Assembly (NCBI RefSeq): GCF_001423185.1
Contig: NZ_LMOB01000001.1
Location: forward strand, 956,874 to 1,020,873
DNA from: Plantibacter sp. Leaf314
GTDB taxonomy: Bacteria; Actinomycetota; Actinomycetes; Actinomycetales; Microbacteriaceae
Direction of reading: 5' to 3'
DNA: 64,000 nt
Of this stretch, positions 18,189 to 27,333 are shown in pieces (position 1 is the stretch's first letter; each line of letters starts with the position of its first letter). The notes under the pieces are model-generated. The model ran no database searches, was not told the origin of the DNA, and worked only from the letters and a program-made list of their open reading frames with translations. A program made the translations under genes and the position numbers.

Positions 18189-19592
18189 GTGGTAGACACC
18201 TCAGCAACCGAGTACCGCATCGAACACGACACCATGGGTGAGGTGCGGGTCCCCGCGAACGCGCTCTACGGTGCGCAGACGCAGCGGGCCGTCGAGAACT
18301 TCCCGATCTCGGGCAGCGGACTCGAGTCGGCGCAGATCGCCTCGCTGGCACGGATCAAGAAGTCCGCGGCACTCGCCAACGCGAAGCTCGGCGTCCTCGA
18401 CCAGGGTGTCGCCGACGCGATCGCCGCTGCGGCCGACGAGGTCATCACCGGCGCGCACGACGCGCAGTTCCCGGTCGACACCTACCAGACCGGCAGCGGC
18501 ACCTCCTCGAACATGAACATGAACGAGGTCCTGGCGACGCTCGCGAGTGCGCGTCTCGGAAGCCCCGTGCACCCCAACGACCACGTCAACGCCTCGCAGT
18601 CCTCCAACGACGTGTTCCCGACCTCGGTGCACATCGCGGTGACGAGCGCGCTCATCGACGACCTGATCCCCGCGCTCGACCACCTCGCCGTGTCGCTCGA
18701 GCGCAAGGCCGAGCTCTGGAAGACCGCCGTGAAGCCCGGCCGGACGCACCTCATGGACGCCACCCCGGTGACGCTCGGCCAGGAGTTCGGCGGATACGCC
18801 CGCCAGATGCGCCTCGGGATCGAGCGCGTCCGCACGGCGCTCCCCCGCGTCGCCGAGGTTCCGCTCGGCGGCACCGCGACGGGCACCGGCATCAACACGC
18901 CGAAGGGCTTCCCGCAGCTCGTGATCGAGCTGCTGGCGCAGGAGACCGAGCTGCCCATCACCGAGGCCCAGGACCACTTCGAGGCCCAGGGCGCTCGCGA
19001 CGGACTCGTCGACGCCTCCGGTGCCCTCCGCGTCATCGCCGTGAGCCTCACGAAGATCTGCAACGACCTCCGCTGGATGGGTTCCGGGCCGAACACCGGC
19101 CTCGGCGAACTCCACATCCCCGACCTCCAGCCGGGCTCCTCGATCATGCCCGGCAAGGTCAACCCCGTGATCCCCGAAGCCGTCCTCATGGTCGGCGCCC
19201 GGGTGATCGGGAACGACGCGACCATCGCCTGGGCCGGTGCCTCCGGTTCCTTCGAACTCAACGTCGCGATCCCCGTCATGGGGACGGCGCTCCTCGAGAG
19301 CATTCGACTCCTGTCGAACGCCACGCGGGTCCTCGCCGACAAGACCGTCGACGGCCTCGAGGCGAACCTTGACCGCGCGGCAGCCCTCGCCGGCTCCTCG
19401 CCGTCGATCGTGACCCCGCTCAACAAGATCATCGGGTACGAGTCGGCAGCGAAGATCGCGAAGCACTCGGTCGCGAAGGGCCTGACCGTCCGCGAGGCCG
19501 TCGTCGACCTCGGCTTCGTCGAGCGCGGCGAGATCACCGAGGAGCAGTTGGACACCGCCCTCGACGTCCTCTCGATGACGCACCCGGGCTGA
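18189..19592 (+). CDS. fumC: Fumarate hydratase, class II
   Basis: A 467-residue fumarase converting fumarate to malate in the TCA cycle. The superfamily signature [11 protein letters not shown] is near residue 317, along with [32 protein letters not shown] and [12 protein letters not shown]. It is a class II enzyme with no iron-sulfur cysteines. The GTG start at 18189 is preceded by a good GAAGGAG. It is the last gene of the plus-strand run and is followed by a strong hairpin. Confidence 0.97.
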   Translation: MVDTSATEYRIEHDTMGEVRVPANALYGAQTQRAVENFPISGSGLESAQIASLARIKKSAALANAKLGVLDQGVADAIAAAADEVITGAHDAQFPVDTYQTGSGTSSNMNMNEVLATLASARLGSPVHPNDHVNASQSSNDVFPTSVHIAVTSALIDDLIPALDHLAVSLERKAELWKTAVKPGRTHLMDATPVTLGQEFGGYARQMRLGIERVRTALPRVAEVPLGGTATGTGINTPKGFPQLVIELLAQETELPITEAQDHFEAQGARDGLVDASGALRVIAVSLTKICNDLRWMGSGPNTGLGELHIPDLQPGSSIMPGKVNPVIPEAVLMVGARVIGNDATIAWAGASGSFELNVAIPVMGTALLESIRLLSNATRVLADKTVDGLEANLDRAAALAGSSPSIVTPLNKIIGYESAAKIAKHSVAKGLTVREAVVDLGFVERGEITEEQLDTALDVLSMTHPG

Positions 19593-19622
19593 GTCTCGAC
19601 GCTTCGCGCAGACCCACCGTGT

Positions 19623-19652
19623 CGGCCCCGGATCCCCTCGGATCCGGGGCCG
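19623..19652. terminator. Bidirectional terminator after fumC
   Basis: A 13-bp perfect stem (CGGCCCCGGATCC with its complement) and a 4-base loop between convergent fumC and the prepilin peptidase gene. Confidence 0.8.
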
Positions 19653-19662
19653 TTCCGTCGCC

Positions 19663-20253
19663 CTAACCGGTGATGACGAGCAGGGCGACCGCACTCCAGC
19701 AGCCGAGCAGGAGGAAGGGTCCGAACGGGATCCTCGTCCTCCAGCCGGCCGAACCACCGGTGGACCGCGTGGCGACCACGACGATCGCGCCGACGACCCC
19801 GGCGGAGCAGATCGACACCACGGCGAACGGCAGCACCGCCGTCATCCCGAAGCACCCCACCGTCACACCGAGCAGGGCACCGAGCTTGACATCGCCCATG
19901 CCGAGGCCGCCGAAGGCTGCGCACGCGTACAACGCTCCACCGACGAGCAAGCCTGCGAGGAGCGGCTCAGTGGGCATCCGCCCGACGACCAGCGCGTCGA
20001 AGATGCCGAGCGGAACGGCGACCGCGAGCGCCGGCAGCACGATGCGGTTCGGCAGACGATGCTCGGCGAGGTCGATGCGGACGAGTGGCGGCGTGATGCA
20101 GGCGAGCCACACCAGCAGGACCGCCACCGGGCGGAGGTGCAGCCCCTCACTCGCCACCGTGCCGGCGATGAGCACTGCGGCCATCGGGACCATCCATACG
20201 GCCGAGGAAAGCCTGCGGCGCGAGCGAGGACGGCTCCTCGGACGTGTCGGCAT
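19663..20253 (-). CDS. A24-family prepilin peptidase (TadV/CpaA-like, short form)
   Basis: A 196-residue membrane aspartic peptidase. Catalytic aspartates are D61 (RIDLAEHRLPNRI) and D121 (GMGDVKL), both in the family motifs. About six hydrophobic helices are present and the methyltransferase domain of long PilD enzymes is absent, so it is a TadV/CpaA-type short form. Such enzymes process Flp/Tad or competence pilins. No pilin or Tad gene lies in the window. Start ATG 20253 is backed by TATCCT exactly 6 nt upstream. A much longer open frame in the same phase runs opposite phoH2 and is rejected. Confidence 0.88.
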   Translation of the reverse strand: MPTRPRSRPRSRRRLSSAVWMVPMAAVLIAGTVASEGLHLRPVAVLLVWLACITPPLVRIDLAEHRLPNRIVLPALAVAVPLGIFDALVVGRMPTEPLLAGLLVGGALYACAAFGGLGMGDVKLGALLGVTVGCFGMTAVLPFAVVSICSAGVVGAIVVVATRSTGGSAGWRTRIPFGPFLLLGCWSAVALLVITG

Positions 20254-20259
20254 GCCGTC

Positions 20260-20265
20260 AGGATA
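20260..20265 (-). promoter_or_regulatory. Leaderless-type -10 element of the prepilin peptidase gene (TATCCT)
   Basis: TATCCT on the minus strand lies exactly 6 nt before the ATG at 20253 and helps fix that start. Confidence 0.6.
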
Positions 20266-20351
20266 GGTCGGCCGCCGCCACCGCCGCGGGAGTTCTCCAC
20301 AGCCCCGGGTGGAGCCGAGGTCGACCGACCCCGACTCCGCCCGGGCCAGGA

Positions 20352-21776
20352 CTAGGCGAGCTCGTTGCCCTCGAGCATCTCCGTGACCAGCGCCGCGATC
20401 GCCGAGCGCTCGGAGCGCGTCAGCGTCACGTGGGCGAACAGCGGGTGTCCCTTGAGCGTCTCGATCACCGACGCGACCCCGTCGTGGCGCCCGACCCGGA
20501 GGTTGTCGCGCTGCGCGACGTCGTGCGTGAGCACCACCCGGGAGTTCTGCCCGATCCGGCTGAGCACCGTCAGCAGGACGTTGCGCTCGAGCGACTGCGC
20601 CTCGTCGACGATCACGAATGCGTCGTGCAGCGATCGACCACGGATGTGGGTCAGCGGGAGCACCTCGAGGATGCCCCGCTCCACGACCTCGTCCAGGACG
20701 TTCTGCGACACGACGGCGCCGAGGGTGTCGAAGATGGCCTGTCCCCAGGGGTTCATCTTCTCGCCCTGGTCGCCGGGCAGGTACCCGAGCTCCTGACCAC
20801 CGACCGCGTACAGCGGGCGGAACACCATGATCTTCTTGTGCGCCTGGCGTTCGAGGACCGCTTCGAGACCCGCGCAGAGGGCGAGCGCGGACTTCCCCGT
20901 CCCTGCTCGACCTCCCAGCGACAGGATCCCGATCTCGGGGTCGAGCAACAGGTCGATCGCGAGGCGCTGCTCGGCCGAGCGACCGTGGAGGCCGAAGACG
21001 TCGCGGTCGCCCCGGACGAGCTTGTAGCTGCGCTCGCCGGTCACCCGCCCGAGCGCCGACCCGCGATCCGAGTGGATGACGAGTCCGGTGTTGACGGGCA
21101 TGTCCTCGACGAGCGGGGTGGTCCCCTCCTCGCGCTCGTACAGGACGCTCATGTCGTCGGCGCCGAGGGTGATCTCGGACATCCCCGTCCAACCGGAGTC
21201 GACCGCCAACTCCGCGCGGTACTCCTCCGCCTGCAGGCCGATGGACGCCGCCTTGACCCGGAGCGGCAGGTCTTTGGAGACGACCGTGACGGCCAGGCCG
21301 TCGTTGGCGAGGTTCAGGGCCACCGCGAGGATGCGTGAGTCGTTGTCGCCCAGCTGGAGCCCCGACGGCAGAGCCGCCATGCTCGAGTGGTTGAGCTCGA
21401 CGCGCAACGACCCGCCGTCACCGACGGGGATCGGGAAGTCGAGCCGCTCGTGCTCGATCCGCAGCTCGTCGAGGATGCGGAGCGCCTGACGCGCGAAGTA
21501 CCCGATCTCCGGGTCGTTGCGCTTGCCCTCCAGCTCGCTGATGACCACGACCGGGATGACGACGGCGTGCTCGGCGAAGCGGAAGAGCGCCTTCGGGTCC
21601 GACAGCAGCACGGAGGTGTCGAGCACGTAGGTGATCTCGGCCTGCGCCTGACCACCTCCGCTCGCCGTGCGGTCTGCGGGTCGTCGGCGTGTGTCCGTCG
21701 ACGCGGTCCGCGTCTCGGTGTCGGCTGACGTGTTCTGGATGTCTCGCGAGGCCACAACCACTCCCACCCCGAGCAA
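20352..21776 (-). CDS. phoH2: PIN-PhoH fusion ATPase (PhoH2)
   Basis: A 474-residue two-domain protein. Residues about 48-180 are a PIN RNase domain ([12 protein letters not shown], then [10 protein letters not shown], then [12 protein letters not shown], then [14 protein letters not shown]). Residues about 245-470 are a PhoH P-loop ATPase ([25 protein letters not shown]). Mycobacterial PhoH2 is an ATP-dependent RNA helicase-nuclease. The most distal start is TTG at 21776; several in-frame GTG codons within the next seven codons are equally likely, and no strong ribosome site decides between them. The N-terminal 40 residues are Thr/Arg-rich and disordered. Upstream lie about 200 bases without a recognisable feature. 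Confidence 0.93.
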   Translation of the reverse strand: MLGVGVVVASRDIQNTSADTETRTASTDTRRRPADRTASGGGQAQAEITYVLDTSVLLSDPKALFRFAEHAVVIPVVVISELEGKRNDPEIGYFARQALRILDELRIEHERLDFPIPVGDGGSLRVELNHSSMAALPSGLQLGDNDSRILAVALNLANDGLAVTVVSKDLPLRVKAASIGLQAEEYRAELAVDSGWTGMSEITLGADDMSVLYEREEGTTPLVEDMPVNTGLVIHSDRGSALGRVTGERSYKLVRGDRDVFGLHGRSAEQRLAIDLLLDPEIGILSLGGRAGTGKSALALCAGLEAVLERQAHKKIMVFRPLYAVGGQELGYLPGDQGEKMNPWGQAIFDTLGAVVSQNVLDEVVERGILEVLPLTHIRGRSLHDAFVIVDEAQSLERNVLLTVLSRIGQNSRVVLTHDVAQRDNLRVGRHDGVASVIETLKGHPLFAHVTLTRSERSAIAALVTEMLEGNELA

Positions 21777-21976
21777 CTGATGCTCGGATCACTGTGCGAA
21801 ACGGCCGCCTGCAGGGTTTCGAGCCGAACTTGTGTGGCCGTCTCGACCGGGCTCCATGCCCGATGAGATGAACGTACGTCCGGCCACCGACATCGATGCG
21901 ACGACACGCCCCGTGTCCTGTTACGGGGAGGTGAACAGATGGGGGTCGCCCGACGAACCGGGGGTGGAGCGGCGGA

Positions 21977-23143
21977 TCAGTAGCTCGCCGCGGTCGCGAA
22001 CGACACCAGTGCCCCGCGGAGCAGCTCCAGCGTCTCGCGCGTGGTGCCGGCGTGCACGCTGAGCCGCACGGTCGTGCCGCGCGTGGTCGCGGTGACGCCG
22101 TGGTTCGCCAGCGACGTCGACAGGGTCTCGAGGACCGCCTCCTCGGGCTCCAACGCGACGATCCCGGCTCGTTCACGCTCGTCGCGCGAGGTGAGCACGG
22201 GGATGCCGAACTCGTCGGCCAGCTCGATGACCTCGCTCACGAGTCCGGCGATCGTGCTCTGGACGACCGGTGTGCCCACGGCCAGGGTGGCCTCCAGGGA
22301 TGCGCCGAAGCGTGCAGCCGCGAGGGGGTCGGCCCGGGTGATCGAGTACGCGCTCGCAGTCCGGCTCGGTTCCGGGGTCGCGCTGAACGGCCAGGGTTCG
22401 TCCGTTCCGGTGACCCCGGAGAGGACGGGCTCGAGACGGTCCAGGGCCCGATCGCTCATGGCGAGGAACCCGGTGCCCCACCCGGCCCGCATCCACTTCT
22501 GTCCGCCGCTGGCGACGACGTCGGCCGCCTCGAACGGCGCGTCGACGACGCCGAAGCCCTGGATGGCGTCGACGATCAGCAGACGGTCCCCGATCACCTC
22601 GCGGATCGCGTGCAGGTCGGCCAGGAACCCCGTCCGGTAGTCGACGAGGCTGACGGCGACCGCGGTCACCTCGTCGTCGAGCTGCGCGCGGATGCGGTCC
22701 GGGGTCACGTGGCCGCGATCGGTCTCCAACCAGCGCGGGGTGAGGACGCCCCGGTGCTGCGACGCCCGCTCAGCCGCCAACGGGAGCGAGGGGTACTCGG
22801 CCGCAGAGAGGAGGACGACGCCGCGCAGGCCGAACATCGTGTGGACGAGGCCCTGCGAGGTGTTCGGCTGGGCGACGATCTGATCGGACCGGAACCCCGT
22901 GAGCGCACCGACGGCGGCGCGCATCCGCGCGTCCGTCGCGTCGACGTCGACGAGCCCGCCGAACGCCGCCTGACCGAGCACCTCGTTCCACCGGGCGGCC
23001 TCGGCTCCGGCGCTCCGGGACAGCGGCCCGACGCTGCCGTAGTTGAGGTAGCCGGTGTCCTCGCCGAAGTCGCCCTGGAAGGCGGACAGACGGTCGTCGG
23101 CGTCACCCGGGTCCGCGGTCTGCTCGTCGGGGTTCCGGTTCAT
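21977..23143 (-). CDS. Class V aminotransferase-fold PLP enzyme
   Basis: A 388-residue fold-type I PLP protein of the cysteine desulfurase/isopenicillin-N-epimerase group. It shows LNYGSVGPLSRSA at the N-terminus, LIVDAIQGFGVVDAPF (aspartate that binds the pyridine nitrogen) and SGGQKWMRAGWGTGFL with the PLP lysine. The cysteine of classical desulfurases is not evident in the C-terminal part, so a desulfurase role is unlikely. Substrate unknown. Its ATG overlaps the uppS gene by 4 bases downstream of it in transcription order: uppS is transcribed first and this gene follows. It is not part of the ancestral block in mycobacteria and looks like a lineage insertion. Confidence 0.82.
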   Translation of the reverse strand: MNRNPDEQTADPGDADDRLSAFQGDFGEDTGYLNYGSVGPLSRSAGAEAARWNEVLGQAAFGGLVDVDATDARMRAAVGALTGFRSDQIVAQPNTSQGLVHTMFGLRGVVLLSAAEYPSLPLAAERASQHRGVLTPRWLETDRGHVTPDRIRAQLDDEVTAVAVSLVDYRTGFLADLHAIREVIGDRLLIVDAIQGFGVVDAPFEAADVVASGGQKWMRAGWGTGFLAMSDRALDRLEPVLSGVTGTDEPWPFSATPEPSRTASAYSITRADPLAAARFGASLEATLAVGTPVVQSTIAGLVSEVIELADEFGIPVLTSRDERERAGIVALEPEEAVLETLSTSLANHGVTATTRGTTVRLSVHAGTTRETLELLRGALVSFATAASY

Positions 23144-23925
23144 CCGCCGAACCGCCGCTGCCGCCTGGAGAAGTCGCGGAGGGCACGCAGGAAGTCGACC
23201 TCTCGGAGGTCGGGACCGAGCGCCTCGACGAAGTAGAACTCACTGTGCGCGCTCTGCCACAGCATGAAGTCGCTCATCCGCTGCTCCCCGCTCGTGCGGA
23301 TCACGAGGTCCGGGTCGGGCTGGCCACCCGTGTAGAGGTGCTCACCGATGAGGTCGGGGGTGAGCAGGGCAGCGAGGTCCTCGAGACTTCTGCCCTCGAG
23401 GTGGTGCTTGGCGACGATCGCCCGCATGGCGTCGACGATCTCCGTCCGTCCGCCGTACCCGACGGCGAGGTTGATGTGCATCCCCGCGCGATCGGCGGTG
23501 CGCTCCTCGGCGCTCTCGAGCGCGGTGCGCAGCGATTCGGGGAGCCCCGCGCTCGACCCGACGTGCTTCACCCGCCAGTCGCGGTAGTGGGACAGTCCCT
23601 CGGCCAGATCGGCGATGATGTCGACGAGGTCGTCGAGTTCGTCCGGGGCCCGGTTCACGAGGTTGTCGCTCGAGAGCAGGTACAGGGTGACGACACCGAT
23701 GCCGAGGTCGTCGCACCAGGTGAGGAACTCGCGCATCTTCGCTGCACCGGCGCGGTGACCGTGGGCCGCCGTCTCGTAGCCGAGCTGCTTGGCCCACCGC
23801 CGGTTGCCGTCGATGATCATCGCGACATGGTGCGGCAGTGTCTGCGGACTGAACGTCTTCCGCAGGCGTCTCGCGTAGAGGCCGTACAGGAAGCCGTCCA
23901 CCGGTGCGGAATGCCTCGTCATCAC
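23140..23925 (-). CDS. uppS: Isoprenyl transferase (cis-prenyltransferase, UppS family)
   Basis: A 261-residue Z-type prenyltransferase that extends farnesyl or geranyl diphosphate with IPP. Catalytic D39 lies in MIIDGNRRWAKQLGY. Other markers are HRAGAAKMREFLTWC, DLVIRTSGEQRMSDFMLWQSAHSEFYF (C-terminal substrate and dimer region) and a short C-terminus. It may make decaprenyl or undecaprenyl carrier lipid, or a short Z-farnesyl product as the mycobacterial neighbour does. The GTG start at 23925 has TAGCGT exactly 6 nt upstream. Translationally coupled to the aminotransferase gene downstream. Confidence 0.94.
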   Translation of the reverse strand: MMTRHSAPVDGFLYGLYARRLRKTFSPQTLPHHVAMIIDGNRRWAKQLGYETAAHGHRAGAAKMREFLTWCDDLGIGVVTLYLLSSDNLVNRAPDELDDLVDIIADLAEGLSHYRDWRVKHVGSSAGLPESLRTALESAEERTADRAGMHINLAVGYGGRTEIVDAMRAIVAKHHLEGRSLEDLAALLTPDLIGEHLYTGGQPDPDLVIRTSGEQRMSDFMLWQSAHSEFYFVEALGPDLREVDFLRALRDFSRRQRRFGG

Positions 23926-23931
23926 CCTGCA

Positions 23932-23937
23932 ACGCTA
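23932..23937 (-). promoter_or_regulatory. Leaderless-type -10 element of uppS (TAGCGT)
   Basis: TAGCGT on the minus strand lies exactly 6 nt before the GTG at 23925. This favours GTG over the ATG that is the next codon. Confidence 0.55.
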
Positions 23938-23983
23938 GTGCAGTTTCCTCCGCTGCTCCCAGGAGGAGTTCCGCACCACCCCG

Positions 23984-23989
23984 TATCCT
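23984..23989 (+). promoter_or_regulatory. Leaderless-type -10 element of trhA (TATCCT)
   Basis: TATCCT lies exactly 6 nt before the ATG at 23996. Together with the uppS element it makes a compact 70-base divergent promoter region. Confidence 0.6.
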
Positions 23990-23995
23990 GAGCAC

Positions 23996-24712
23996 ATGAC
24001 GACCGGAGAGCCCGAGCTGCCGAACCTGCCCTTGCTCGAGGTCGCCGCCGTCGACGCCGCCACACCGGACGAGGTCAAACCGAGCTGGCGCGGCTGGCTC
24101 CACGCCGGGATCTTCCCCATCTCCATCATCGCCGGGATCGTGCTCGTGACGCTGGCGCAGGGTGCTGCGGCGAAGTGGAGTTCGACGGTGTTCGTGCTCA
24201 CGTCGATGCTGTTGTTCGGCAACTCGGCGTTGTACCACCGGTTCTCCTGGCGGCCCCGCGTGAAGCTGCTCCTCAAGCGGATCGACCACGCCAACATCTT
24301 CCTGCTGATCGCCGGTACCTACACCCCGCTCGCGGTCCTCGCCCTCCCTCCGGAGCAGGGAACGCTCCTGCTCGTCCTCGTGTGGGGTGGCGCGCTCCTC
24401 GGCATCGGGTTCCGAGTGTTCTGGATCGGTGCTCCGCGCTGGCTCTACGTCCCGCTCTACCTCGCGCTCGGGTGGGGCGCAGTCGCCTACCTCGGCGAGA
24501 TCGCGAACAGCAACGTCGCGACGATGGTGCTCATCGCGACCGGCGGGCTGTTCTACACGGTCGGGGCGATCATGTACGCCATGAAGCGGCCGAACCCCTG
24601 GCCCGGGCGGTTCGGGTTCCACGAACTGTTCCACCTGTGCACGGTGCTCGCGTTCCTGTGCCACTGGAGCGGCATCCTGCTGATCGCGATCGACCCGGTG
24701 TACCACCGCTGA
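23996..24712 (+). CDS. trhA: Hemolysin III / PAQR-family membrane protein (TrhA-like)
   Basis: A 238-residue protein with seven hydrophobic helices (from about 33 to 235). PAQR-family metal-site residues are present: SALYHRFSW in helix 2, DHANIFLLIAGTYTP in helix 3 and FHELFHLCTVLAFLCHW in the last helices, with conserved Ser/His/Asp/His. Bacterial TrhA proteins influence membrane homeostasis; the hemolysin name is historical. Its position beside uppS and mca matches Rv1085c. Confidence 0.9.
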   Translation: MTTGEPELPNLPLLEVAAVDAATPDEVKPSWRGWLHAGIFPISIIAGIVLVTLAQGAAAKWSSTVFVLTSMLLFGNSALYHRFSWRPRVKLLLKRIDHANIFLLIAGTYTPLAVLALPPEQGTLLLVLVWGGALLGIGFRVFWIGAPRWLYVPLYLALGWGAVAYLGEIANSNVATMVLIATGGLFYTVGAIMYAMKRPNPWPGRFGFHELFHLCTVLAFLCHWSGILLIAIDPVYHR

Positions 24713-24735
24713 TCATCGTCGCGTCGGGCGCACGC

Positions 24736-24756
24736 CCGACGGTGCGACACCGTCGG
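24736..24756. terminator. Hairpin between trhA and the convergent small membrane gene
   Basis: A 9-bp perfect stem (CCGACGGTG with its complement) and a 3-nt loop in the 45-base convergent gap. Confidence 0.6.
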
Positions 24757-24757
24757 C

Positions 24758-25078
24758 TCAGCGGCGCGGGTCGTCCGGCTTCCGGAGGGGATCGGTCGAG
24801 CCGCCATCGGGGGCGATCGGACCGTCAGCGCCGTCGGCGCGTGCCGCATCCCGCTCGGCGACCTCCGCCTGGAGGCGCTCGTCGATCTCGGCACGGTAGT
24901 TGACCCGGCGAACACGGCGCACCATGTCGATCACGAGGAAGACCACGATGCCGGCGATGGCGAAGGTGATGACGAAGCCCCAGGGCCCCGGCGTCACCTG
25001 GTTCTCGTCGAACTGCGGTGAGGGTGACGGCGACGGCGTGACCGCCAGGACGAGCTCGGTGAGCAGGTGGTGCATCAT
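24758..25078 (-). CDS. Small single-pass membrane protein downstream of mca
   Basis: A 106-residue protein with a hydrophobic N-terminus, a short Pro/Ser stretch, one clear membrane helix (about 32-52, WGFVITFAIAGIVVFLVIDMV) and a charged, Asp/Arg-rich cytoplasmic tail. Its ATG overlaps the mca stop (ATGA), indicating coupling. A small gene also accompanies mca in mycobacteria (Rv1083). Function unknown. A second ATG is the next codon. Confidence 0.8.
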   Translation of the reverse strand: MMHHLLTELVLAVTPSPSPSPQFDENQVTPGPWGFVITFAIAGIVVFLVIDMVRRVRRVNYRAEIDERLQAEVAERDAARADGADGPIAPDGGSTDPLRKPDDPRR

Positions 25079-25950
25079 GCGGTTCCTTCACTGGTGTCGA
25101 CGCCGTCGAACAGCTCCGACTCTGGGGTGGCCGACGCGACGTGCGAGGTGACCAGCTGGTAGTCCTCGAACGGCCACGCGGCGCGCAGGACGTCGTTCGG
25201 CCAGAAGAAGAACGGTGAGTCCGGCGGCACCTGGCTGCCATGGGCCCGGAGCGCGTCGTCGCGTGCCTCGAAGAAGTCGCCGACACGCACGTGCGTCGTG
25301 GCGAGGTCCGGCCGACCGGCCATCCACTCGCGCATCTCCGCCAGTCGCTCGACCGCCGGGTCGTCGGGGTGGTGCTCGAGGAGATAGGCGTACACCGCCT
25401 CGAGCCTGGCCGGGCTGAACGAGCGGTCGTAGTAGAGCTTGTCCACGCGCCAGGGCTCGCCGGCCTCCGGGTAGCGGTCGGCGTCGGCCGCGGCGTCGAA
25501 CGCGGCGACGCTCACCTCGTGGCACCGGATGTGGTCTGGGTGCGGATACCCGCCGTTCTCGTCGTAGGTGACGATGACCTGCGGACGGAACGACCGGACG
25601 ATCCGCACGAGCACGCCGGTCGAGACCTCGAGCGGGATGTCGGCGAAGCTCGCCGGCGGGACCGTGCCGTCGTCGCGGGCCATGCCGCTGTCCTGGTAGC
25701 CGAGCCAGCGGTGCTCGATGTCGAGGATCTCCTGAGCCGCGGCCATCTCGAGGCGGCGGTACCCGGGGAGGTCGCGCTCGATCATCGCGACGTCGGCGAG
25801 TCCGGGGTTCTGGAGGTCGCCGCGTTCGCCTCCTGTGCAGCTCACGACCATGACCTCGGCGCCGAGGCTGCGGTAGTACGCGAGCGTCGCGGCCCCCTTG
25901 CTCGACTCGTCGTCGGGGTGGGCGTGCACCGCGAGCAGTCTCATGGTCAT
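25075..25950 (-). CDS. mca: Mycothiol S-conjugate amidase
   Basis: A 291-residue zinc LmbE-family amidase that cleaves mycothiol S-conjugates to release mercapturic acids for export, a detoxification route restricted to mycothiol-producing actinobacteria. Zinc-site motifs: HPDDE at 11-15 and HPDH at 137-140. The CTGGERGDLQNP segment is typical of Mca/MshB, and the length (about 290) and C-terminal FFFWPNDVLRAAWPFEDYQLV favour Mca over MshB. ATG 25950 has a GGAAGGCGGAG upstream; the ATG two codons later is possible. It implies that the cell makes mycothiol. Confidence 0.95.
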   Translation of the reverse strand: MTMRLLAVHAHPDDESSKGAATLAYYRSLGAEVMVVSCTGGERGDLQNPGLADVAMIERDLPGYRRLEMAAAQEILDIEHRWLGYQDSGMARDDGTVPPASFADIPLEVSTGVLVRIVRSFRPQVIVTYDENGGYPHPDHIRCHEVSVAAFDAAADADRYPEAGEPWRVDKLYYDRSFSPARLEAVYAYLLEHHPDDPAVERLAEMREWMAGRPDLATTHVRVGDFFEARDDALRAHGSQVPPDSPFFFWPNDVLRAAWPFEDYQLVTSHVASATPESELFDGVDTSEGTA

Positions 25951-26117
25951 GGTGCTCCGCCTTCCGGCTGATCTCCGCGAGGAACGGCCTCGCGACTCGT
26001 GACGTGGCGACGCGGTCGGGACGCCGCATCCAGGAAGAGGCAATACGCTTGAGGTGTCGACCTCGAGCCGTCTCGCGCTCCTGGTCAAGCTTAACCGTTC
26101 GAACCGGAGCCCGTGAC

Positions 26118-26597
26118 GTGACCCCCTCCCCTCGGAACGCCGCCCCGCACGCGGCCGACTCCCAGGACACCGCACCGCCGTCGGCGGTCCTCCCGGACGC
26201 CATCGCGGCCCGGTACGGACGCACGTCCCGGAACCGGGCTCGGGACCGCCGCCTGATCTGGTCCGCCGCGGCCGCGTTCGCCGTCGTCTTCGTCGCCTGG
26301 GTCGTCTGGGCGGGCCTCGACGGCAGCCGCCCGAGCATCGAGTCGCGCAACACCGCGCACGAGATCGTCGACGACACCCTCGTCAGCGTCTCCTTCGAGG
26401 TGACCGGCCCGCAGGACACCCCGATGGCCTGCTCGGTGCAGGCGCTCAACGAGCAGTTCGCGGTGGTCGGCTGGAAGGTCGTCGAACTGCCGCCGTCGGA
26501 GCAGCGCACCCGGAACCTCACCGAACTCGTCCGCACGACGGAGCTCAGCAACACCGGCGTCGTCGACACCTGCTGGGTGGTCGAGGACGGTTCCTGA
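26118..26597 (+). CDS. DUF4307 membrane protein
   Basis: A 159-residue actinobacterial protein: about 45 charged N-terminal residues, one membrane helix (about 47-66, LIWSAAAAFAVVFVAWVVW) and a small extracytoplasmic beta-rich domain with two cysteines (ACSVQAL and DTCWVV) that could pair. Start GTG 26118 with GGAG upstream. It is always found between mca and greA in the actinobacteria I know (Rv1081c in M. tuberculosis), but no function is assigned. It is divergent from mca, and a hairpin separates it from greA. Confidence 0.85.
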   Translation: MTPSPRNAAPHAADSQDTAPPSAVLPDAIAARYGRTSRNRARDRRLIWSAAAAFAVVFVAWVVWAGLDGSRPSIESRNTAHEIVDDTLVSVSFEVTGPQDTPMACSVQALNEQFAVVGWKVVELPPSEQRTRNLTELVRTTELSNTGVVDTCWVVEDGS

Positions 26598-26664
26598 CCC
26601 GGAGCACCCCGGGCCGCGCCGCACTCCTGCGGCGATCGTGCGATACTCGATGGACGTACTTCTC

Positions 26665-26689
26665 ACGCCCCGGCATTCCGCCGGGGCGT
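26665..26689 (+). terminator. Hairpin between DUF4307 gene and greA
   Basis: A 10-bp perfect stem (ACGCCCCGGC with its complement) and a 5-base loop, lying 67 bases after the DUF4307 stop and before the greA ribosome site. Confidence 0.65.
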
Positions 26690-26749
26690 CTGGCATATGA
26701 CAGGCGTTTCGGCCGTCGTGTGCGACCCACCATGCAAAGGAGTTCCATC

Positions 26750-27241
26750 GTGTCCGAGCAGATCCAGGAGACGTTCCTCACCCAGCAGGCCTTCGACCGG
26801 CTGCAGGCAGAACTCGAGCACCTCAGCACCACGGGCCGCGAGGAGATCGCCAAGCGCATCGAAGCGGCTCGCGAGGAGGGCGACCTCAAGGAGAACGGCG
26901 GCTACCACGCCGCGAAGGACGAGCAGGGCAAGCAGGAGGCGCGCATCCGCACGCTCACGCAGATGCTGCGCGACGCCAAGGTGAGCGAGGCCCCCGAGTC
27001 GAACGGCGTCGTCGAGTCCGGCACCGTCATCAGCGCGGTCGTCGCGGGCGGCGAAGAGCGCTTCCTGCTCGGCAGCCGAGAGATCGCCGGCAACACCGAC
27101 CTCGATGTCTACAGCGAGGGCAGCCCGCTCGGGGCGGCCATCCTCGGACTGAAGATCGGCGAGACGACCACCTACGAGGCGCCCAACGGCAAGGAGATCA
27201 CCGTGTCGATCACCGCGGTGGAGACCTACACCGGTTCCTGA
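26750..27241 (+). CDS. greA: Transcription elongation factor GreA
   Basis: A 163-residue GreA. An N-terminal coiled coil (about 10-78) carries the acidic tip that reaches into RNA polymerase (AREEGDLKENGGYHAAKDEQ). A C-terminal FKBP-like domain follows (SEGSPLGAAILGLKIGETTTYEAPNG). It rescues backtracked polymerase by stimulating transcript cleavage. GTG 26750 is preceded by AAAGGAG at good spacing, which decides against a 10-codon longer form. It ends in a strong terminator. Confidence 0.96.
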   Translation: MSEQIQETFLTQQAFDRLQAELEHLSTTGREEIAKRIEAAREEGDLKENGGYHAAKDEQGKQEARIRTLTQMLRDAKVSEAPESNGVVESGTVISAVVAGGEERFLLGSREIAGNTDLDVYSEGSPLGAAILGLKIGETTTYEAPNGKEITVSITAVETYTGS

Positions 27242-27273
27242 TCCCGGCGGCCGCACCGCGGTCGCCCGGACGT

Positions 27274-27310
27274 GACGAAGGGCCCCACCGATGCGGTGGG
27301 GCCCTTCGTC
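27274..27310. terminator. Strong bidirectional terminator between greA and ilvA
   Basis: A 16-bp perfect stem (GACGAAGGGCCCCACC with its complement) and a GATGC loop between convergent genes. Confidence 0.88.
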
Positions 27311-27333
27311 GTCGAGCGTGGTGTCGTCCCGAC

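Noticed and set aside
19663..20253. A Tad/Flp pilus cluster suggested by the prepilin peptidase
   Set aside because: No pilin, TadA/B/C or secretin gene is nearby, so only the peptidase is called.
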